A DNA stretch of 64,000 nt from Fasciola hepatica (taxonomy: Eukaryota; Platyhelminthes; Trematoda; Plagiorchiida; Fasciolidae): contig CANUEZ040000151.1 in assembly GCA_948099385.1 (NCBI GenBank), forward strand, positions 3,542,001 to 3,606,000, given 5' to 3'. The position numbers and the translations under genes are program-made. This document shows, one piece after another, positions 41,701 through 50,700 of this stretch (the first letter of the stretch is position 1; each line of letters starts with the position of its first letter). The notes under the pieces were generated by a model. That model was given only the letters and a program-made list of their open reading frames with translations, had not been told where the DNA came from and made no database searches.

Positions 41701-44700
41701 GTTGGCTGAGAGCCAAGTCACGTTTGTACTTAGTACTGATGCCGTACCAAGCCCACGGCTTGAGAAAACGGAATCTCGGGTGGCAGGACAGCCAATCGGT
41801 GGATGAGATCGACAGATAAGAGATGAAGCTTGTCTGCGTTGTTTAGGCCTCAAGGCGTGGTCGCCCACACCATTCGAACCTATGCGTTGAGTGCAACCAG
41901 TGGGCACATGAAACGATAACCTATATGTTCTTCGTTTTTCGCAAATAAAGCAAGCTGACTGAATGGCAGAAGAGTTTTCTCACTAGAGTTAGTGGGAACA
42001 GAACAGTCTCCGCATTTTTCAACGATGGATGCGAAGCGCTAATTTTGGACTTAACAAAACCCCTTCGGGTTATTCGAGATAGAAAGCAGATTCCCCGAGA
42101 ATGGAGCGAATCGGTGATTGTGCCGATTTACACGAAACGTGACAGATCCTATTGTGAAAACCACAGGTAACTGTCGCATCCAAACTGGTTACCGGGCTAT
42201 CCTCCACCGACTATCCAGCTACCGCCAAATGTGTACGCGTGAGAATCAAGTTGGTTTCAGACCCGGTCGTGATTGTGTCGACCACATCTTCACTCTTCGA
42301 CAAATCTTAGATCACGAACACATCTCCCGTAGGCCCACAATGTGTCTTTCTTGATCTGATTTGGTGTTTGCTAACCTCCGTCATCTGTGGCGCCGGCGTG
42401 ACATCCGGTTGTCTGTCAAGGGTCGAGTGTACACTGCGGTGGTTAGGTCCGTTCTGTGTGGCTCAGAAATATGATCGTTAAGGGTAGAAGATAGGCGAAG
42501 GCTGTCGGTGTTCGGGCATCGATGACTTCGTAGCATTGCCCGCATATGGTGGGAGTACCCTAAGAACAATGGTGAGGTTAGACACAGGGTGTTAGGGTCA
42601 AGAGGTCAGCCCTGGATCAAGTACTGAATCTAAGTACACTAAGATGGCTGGGACATGTATTTCACATACCCACCATTAGACTTCTTTGGTGTATGCTACT
42701 TTACGAGGCAGAGAGTGGTTGGAAGGTAGGTCGAAGTGGTCGGTCCATGAATTGGAAAAAAGACATGAGGACCTTGACCAATGGATTTGACCGAGTAGGG
42801 TGTGTTAATCTTGGAGATTGGGGCCCACTTGACCTACCTGCCAAATGGTTGGAGACATTAGGCGAAATGGTTAGGTGTCACTGCCAGTTGCGTAATTCCA
42901 TTCGCTTTCGCTCTTTGTCTTCGTGATTTCCACTTTTTACTTTGATTTTCTAGGCCATTCTTGTTTCATGCATAATTTTTCTGCCCTTTACTATTTGATA
43001 CTGGAGGGTAGCAACCGAAATCAGAGAACGAAAGAGCGATGTTGGTGCTTGAATCAACTGAGGACTGAACTCTAACCATAAATTGCGAAACAATTCCGGT
43101 AAAACTGTTACGGACATATTTCATTAGAATGCCCTACGCATCTTCCGGATTCCTAGTTATTCAGTCCCGTGTTCTCCACGTTGTTGCGCTTCCGCCTATT
43201 TCCCCACCTCGGAGTCAACAACCTCCCGCCTTGCTCGTTCGTAACTGCAATAAGATGTTCTGATGTCTCAACTATTTGTCATACTGCATCAACCGAAGTG
43301 GAATTCATTCAAACTATCTGATATTCTTCAAACTATTGCGAGCTATTCCGAACAGAATGATCTTTCCTTTCAACCCTTCCAAGTGTTCTCAATGTATCAA
43401 TAACCGATCTAACTCAGCTTTCCTGAATGCTAGTTATACTCAGTACATCATTCACTCACACATAATTCAATGTCGTATGTACCTCGGAATGACGTTAGGC
43501 ATTAATGTTCTCGATGTTGTCAATTAGGTGCGCAAACTACGCTCGAGCACTTCTGTACGATATTTATTAACACACTATCTCTCGTGACACCAATGATACT
43601 GTAACTAAGTAGACACGAAATCGTCATTAATCGTCACCGTGATTATTGACTTTCTTATTCTTTCTTCTATAACCCTAATTTAAATGCCTATAAAATGCAT
43701 TGCTTTCAGCCAGTTGTGAAGCATCGAAAACTATCTCGTTCTTTACCGAGTGTTCTGACGCCTTGGCCGAGTATTTTCGATTATTTCTGCGTTAAATGTA
43801 CATCCACTTTTTCCTTTGTTTCTCAACGAATTTGACAAAGTTCATTCAACTTCTTCCTCGTAGTAGTTTTGCTTGTTATCAATCTTGTTCTTGAGATACA
43901 TCCGGAAATTTAGTGCCTATGTCATACAAATTAACGAAGTAATGAACCAGAGGAATGACAGTTTTTTGTTAGTCTTGAAATGAAGTATAAGGTTGAGGAA
44001 TAGTCAATATATGTATGCACTTAACAGATTTAACAGAATTACCCAGCAGGTCATGTTACAATGAACTGGATATGAAACATCACATTACTTGGGTGATGTT
44101 TTAGTGGCGCGCGTATGTGTTTTATTCATTCAAAGATAAACATGAAAGCTCTAGCACTTTCATGTTGAAATATGTCGCTTGGCAGTTGACTTAGACATTA
44201 CTTACTCATGAAGGATACTCCGGAATAATCGGTTTACCGTCAAAAATTGCAAAATTAATAACAAGGTCAGCTGGAGTAATGGTTCACATAAAACGACAGT
44301 GTGGTACTTCCAGTAAAATGCTACAGTCCTGAATTGCCTTTCTGGTGTGATGCAAAATGAAATGACATAATTGACTACTGTCATTCCACTTCATTCATCC
44401 ACACAGTGTTATCTACTCGATTGGAACGCCATACTTTCCGCAGAGTAGAACCATAGAATGGAAGAACAGATAAGGAGAAAAATTACAGGCTATTGGACGA
44501 AGACGACAATGGCACTTTTTGGTACAGTAATCGGCCAAAAAGGAAATCAATTAATTGCCGATGAAGTATCAAGTTGACAAATGACCCATGAGATCGCTGC
44601 CGTGTCCAATGTAGTTTTTAATCAATTGGTTTAAAGTAAAATACAAATGCACAAAACACCATAAGCAACCACGACGATATGGACATTTCAGAACACTTTT

Positions 44701-47700
44701 TCATCTACCTGAATAATGTTCATGGCAGTCAAAAAATAAGCAGCGATGTCATTGATCTTCCGTTCACGAGCGTACTCCACCAGAATTTTCCATTTATCCT
44801 TGGCGGTTGAGTGAATTTTGGCTACCGACAATTGCTCCAGTAGTGAAAACTGTAATTCTGCCGAAATCGATTGTCATCGGACTTAATTTGCAAATTGTAC
44901 CTTAGGATCCGGCGAGTTTAGACTGGTTCGTCGGCTGCGCCGACGGACACTTAATTCAAAACACGCAATGTAGGTGAACGTATGCTTTCGATGATTCATT
45001 TTCAAGCCATAACAGTCACATTTATTTGTCATGAGAAAAAGGGGGCGAAGGTAAGAGGACAGCCGGTAGGTCTATCAGTCAGTTTGTCATTCGACTGGCT
45101 AATTGGCCAAACGCTTGGTTCATCAAAAGGAGATGCAGGGAGTGTGGTGAGCGTCATCGTATGAATCGTTACTGAATCGGATCGACAATGCTTTCGCGGG
45201 CGACCTCATCAATCTTTGGCCAGGGATGCTCAAGGGCATGGACTAACTTCCTTTGCGAGTGTAGGTCGGGCTTAAGGACCTGTACACTAACCGCTTCAGC
45301 CGTCTCTAGCTTTCGACATCTGATTGCTTTCGGTTCATTACGTGGCACTCTGTACACAACACGGAACGCGTTTTCCGCTCCGATCGGACGCTCTGATTCT
45401 AGTAAATGGACAGTAATAAAGCTGGGAACTGTGCCATTCGCCCCACGTTGCAGCCAACAGGGCTGGTGCACTTTAATCACCCGGTAACTGACTGACTGAC
45501 TGACTGACTGACTGATTGATTGACTGATTGATTGGTTGTTTGGTTGATTAGCTGATTGGTTGACTGCTTCATTCATTCACTCATTCATTCATTCATTCAT
45601 TGCATAAATGAGTGATTCTATGCGTATAAATGTATATCCTCCCAGCTCAACGAATATTTCTCAAGATTTAATCATCCACTGATTCAAATCGCACTTACCC
45701 TCTGTTGCTGAATTTGCATCAAAGCATCTGCTAACTGATGAAGATAGTCTTTGTCCATCTGAGTCCAGTCATCCAATCGTGTGCATGACTGACGCAGTTT
45801 GTCTATCGTATCGGGTACACTCAGCAGAAATGGGACGGCCTAAAGTGTCAGGGAAAAGAAACCGCGCTGGTCACATATCAACCCGTATCAGGACCGAAAT
45901 CAGTGAATTGAAAAGGCTATGCGCCATCTGGTGTATGAAACGTAGGCGTGTCATGTTCGGTAACACTGTGTTGTCGGAAATAATAGTAGTCAGTTGACAC
46001 TTCGTATGTATCGATTGTAAACCGGCCTTGAGAAAGGTTTCCAGGAATAACGGAGTCGTCAAATGACTGCCATCATTTCTGACAACGTTGTAACCGCACA
46101 TTAAACACTTACATGTGTCTACTCATGATATCCAAACAATCACTATAGCGAACCAGAGGGAATTCTGTATATATATTAATGCTCATTTTTACTGAAAAAC
46201 ACATCAGATTATGAATATCTGTTCACTATGTAAATTGGCCTACGGGCAGCTTTGGTTTTGGACAAAATGTGGTCAGTCACACTGTTGTGCAGCCAATACG
46301 TGTCACTGACACGTGATTCATTCTTGTCGCAGTCGCCTTGCACGCGCATGTGCAATGTCTGTTTGTACCACACGTGGGTTTGTGCAACTCTACCAGTCAC
46401 ACACCATTTGGCTCCGCGTGAGATTGATGGTGATTCATTTATTTCGTCCGCTGGTCACTTCCTCGTGTTTGTGCTTGCTGAACACCATGCCTAAATACAC
46501 TTTCCTTCATGAGTACGTGCTTTCGTTCTTTTTCTGATCTTCGGGGTACAACACGCATGAGCCATTGGAGAAAGCGCCTGTTCGGTGGGCTATTCACAAC
46601 CATAGCTAGGATGGAAGAAGTGTGTGCCGAATGCAGTTGGTTTGGGAATTCGGCATTACTGATATCCCGTTTCCTTCAATTATAAAATTCCCTGCCGATA
46701 ATAGTAAAATTACGAATCTAATCTAAATGCTGTCTGCGTCAACAAATTGATTAGGGGGTAAGTGTTGGATAACGCATTCATAAAACATGTATCAAAACAC
46801 AGTGTTACCCGACTTCGCGTGGTGGATGCAAGGTTCTGTGTCAGTTGACCGCATTCAGTCAGTTCAATTCCTTGTCTGCTCAAATTTAGTGGACGATTGC
46901 GTAACAATCTTAAGCAAGCCTGAATAAAGAAAAAATAGGGAGATGGAGTTATGAGGATTGGAACGGAAAATCCTAAATGCTAGTTTGAATTGCAACCCAT
47001 ACCTTTCGTTGACATTACAAAGGCTTTAAAAGTGATATCTACACGATATTCGTTGTAAACTGATTTTCCCTCAGTGATTGTTTTAAAGGATGTCCCAAGT
47101 TCATGCATTTTAGTTCAATAATTACTCAAGAAAACTGCGCGCCTCAACTGTCGATCGTGAGGTGATTATCATTCATATGTCACACTAAAAACGAAAGGAT
47201 ACCTTCATCGACAAGCGAAATTTCAATCAGGGATAACTGAATGACGAAAGGTTTTCAATTTTCCCAATGGAATATGACATTAAAATTAGTCTTAAAAACA
47301 CTATTACGCGTTTTGTTCCTAATTCACGGAGAACACAGTATGCAACAAACCCGTTTATTAGCGTATCAGTAAGCACGTACGTAAATAGGCAAGCAAACAA
47401 ACCAGTGAATCATGTATGGGCAACCACAAGCAGTACATGCGATCGAGTGCGGTCAAGCAGGGCCGCTCAGCAGCAACGAATCAACAAGCACGTTTGACTC
47501 AGGATCAAAGTTTGATTGGCTAAAGCAAGACATTCGTGGCCTGGGTAAAGTCACAGTGATGTGCGTACGTGCGTACGTGAGTGCATGCGTGTGTGTGACG
47601 AGTCGTGTCAGCGAACAAGCATGAATCAATAGTCAGTCGGATCAGAGTCATCCTGTCATGGATCCAAACGCCAATAAAACCACAACGCGGCCATTATTTT

Positions 47701-50700
47701 TATTTAAAACTTCAATTCAGAATGCTCTCTGAAAATAAAATCAGCTATTTTACTTTCTAACCGGCTTAGCGACGAGCAGAAAATACTTCATTGCATGTAG
47801 TGAGACGTTTTATGACTTTTCTCAATCAAGTTCGTCATATTGTGATATCAATGTCAGTAAAATGCACCAGTTGCAAGCCGTGGGTGGGCCTCGGTTGGCA
47901 CGGTAAACATGAAGTGTCTGAACCTCCAACACAAACACAAGCCTCAGCGCCGACCCGATGCAGGACATGAAGCTGCGTAGTGTTGGACCCACTTACGTCA
48001 GCGGGGTAGTCGTGGCATATTTTTCGCGATCAACGATGTCTCTGCAAACACACTGATGTCACGGTAAATATGATGTGTCCCGCCCACAATGTGGATACAC
48101 AACGATAACTAACCCATTCTACGATCAATCTTTCCCTCAAATTTCGGCTGGAAGCTTAGGTCACTCACAGCTTTCCCACAGTCTCAGCTAGAATCAGGCT
48201 GAAAGGCCAGAAACTCAAGAGAAAAATCTGACGAGTTGGACGTGTTTGGCGACAGTAAAAACACTGATCGTGAAAAATATCGCAATTTCTCTGGAAATGG
48301 AAATCCACGCAACGCCGGTACGTGTTAGCCGTAACCTAATGTGATGCGTTGTTTCAGCGTAGGGGCTTCAGTTTGTGTGTGGGAAATTCAGACGCGCCCA
48401 ATTGTCTGCACCGATTGCGGCGCTGCACGAGCCTTGCCGAAGGAGCATTTTGTTGGCGAGATAAGCATCACGGTATGAGCAGCTTGACTTCACGGTCTGA
48501 CGGATTTCAGACCACGACATGGCGAATTTGACTGATAAAGGCCATACGTATACCACATCAGAATGATAAGGTTGAAAAACGGTATCATTCATAACGCCTA
48601 CGCTGTCCGAAGTTCGTACTTCTAAGGTCCCTACAAAAAACGTTACATCGGTTGGCGCTGGCTTGATTACCCGAGTCAAAAACAAAATGTAACTCAGCAC
48701 CACAACACAAACGTCATTTTTTGCTGACCTGTTTTACGGGTTAAGGCGATGCCCGTACAAATCGATATAAACACTAGGTTGGATGACGCGTGCGAAGGCG
48801 ACATAAAGTCTGACCCGTCACGGGTGGCCCAATGAGCGCGGACGGACATCAGCTGCACTGTGAATCGGACTGGTTTGTGGTTTCATCACAGAAAATTACT
48901 CATAAATGGCTCAATGATGAACAGTCAGAAGCTAGGAGGACGGAATGCATGAGGTTAAGGAGCGGTAACTAAATTTCTGTGGTTTTTGGGGCAGTAGTGG
49001 AAAGTTGACAGTAGAAATAGCCGGGTCTGGTACTGGACATGAACGTTAGCAACCTTTTAAGTGCGGATTCCTATGAGTTAGGAGAATAAAACCATTTGAG
49101 GCAGAAGCGCACAGTATGCCAATTCGGTAACGTCATATGAAGCTTATGGAGACCAGCAGATGGCGACTGATACAGTAGCGTTCCATACACTGACCCAAGG
49201 AATATTCGGCATGGTTATCAGCAGCTTCTTTTGTGACAAAACTACGCAGTATTGATTCCGTTCTTCATTGCTCGTGGATACTAAATGTCATCACTCATAA
49301 AGCGGCCTTACTAAGCGTTTATAAGCAACGATAACTGCAAACACCGGGCACTGTTGACCGCTTGGTTACTTCCACTACTCGAAAATATGAGTAGGATATT
49401 TGCTAGCTAGCACGATGTGCAGACGTAGTTAAGTACCAAAAATCAGTACATATTCAAGTTAAGACTAAGTCCATCTATAAATCAATAAATGCACGACACT
49501 AACGAAACGACAGCGACGATTATTATCCTTTTTTTAATGGAATTGTGCCCACAGGGACTTTATTCTACGCTCCATCAATCCAATCAAATTGGAATTGCTT
49601 GACTTCGTATATTACGCGAAAATAGTGATGTAGACGCCATGGAGAGGTCGAAACTCGAACCGTACTACTGGAATTCTGGTTACTAAGCAAAATAATGTAC
49701 TTATCACAAAGTAATAAGGTCAACTGCCGTGTTATACTCATTTTTGTTCAGATCAGAATTTATCCATCTTGCTGTTGTTCATCTATTTTAGCTAGTCGGC
49801 AATACATTTTTCATAACTAGTTACCTTTAGTTCTGTAGAACTCCCAACACAATACTCTTCATAACTGTTGAGACAGTCTAGCAAATTTAATTCTTTTGTT
49901 CCGTGTCCTGACTTGCTTCTGGGAGAACCGTGTCTGCTGGATCGTCGAGTGGCCACTTTTGTCCCAACTGCTTTGGATGTGATTTGAGGGATAGCCAAAT
50001 GTACATCAGTGCTTAGGTCCCAGAAACTTTGGCAATACGATGCAGCAAAGCGGACGACCAAATCCAACGCATCCAACGTTGGTCGAATATGTTGGAGATG
50101 ATACTGCATCACTTTAGCGTTGAGTTTGCGAACCGAATCCAAGCTGGAAACATATGAGATTTTTATGATGTGATTTATGATGTAGTACCAACTCGCAGCT
50201 GATAAATGGAAACCGTGAAAGCACTGTAAATCTGCTTTTTCCTTGTCAGGAATCTCCAGTACTGTACGTCATACGAACCCCCACTGGAAATCGAAGCCGG
50301 AGTGTATCAAACACCTAAACACTAGTAACCAATGCCTTCAGATTGTTTAATACGGTTCGCCTTCATCATACTTAGGCCTCTACGGAGAAACAGTGTAACA
50401 AGGGGGTCGATCGTTGTGAAAACAACGGGTTACCAGTCTTGAATAGTTTCAGTGACAGAGGGATGTTACTTCATGTAGTGCTGACGTTCAGAAAACCGGT
50501 GAGAGTCAGTCCTTATAGACCGATGATCGGGTCTTCGATTCACAGTCGATATAAATCCCCGTGTGATATCCGTGGATATGCACTGCTGATGATTTTTGAC
50601 TACAATGAAACAGCTGTGCAGTGCTTACATGATTTCAATGGTGAATTAAGCGTTGATATGTCACGATGAATCATGTTACATGAATTATACACGCTGAAAA

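Noticed and set aside
41679..42005. Helitron, because of the 3' hairpin tail
   Set aside because: Helitrons insert without target duplication and end in CTRR; this insert has a short flanking duplication and a CA end.
43565..43610. Repeat partner of about 7985-8015 in inverted orientation
   Set aside because: Only about 30-40 bases match, too little to define an element.
45169..45576. Long minus-strand protein with Ser-Gln repeats
   Set aside because: The repeats come from a tetranucleotide microsatellite; only the part at 45190-45435 is explained, as a PLE fragment.
23889..47674. Palindromic CRISPR or integron-like arrangement
   Set aside because: Only two copies exist, in opposite orientation and 23 kb apart, in a spliced eukaryotic gene.
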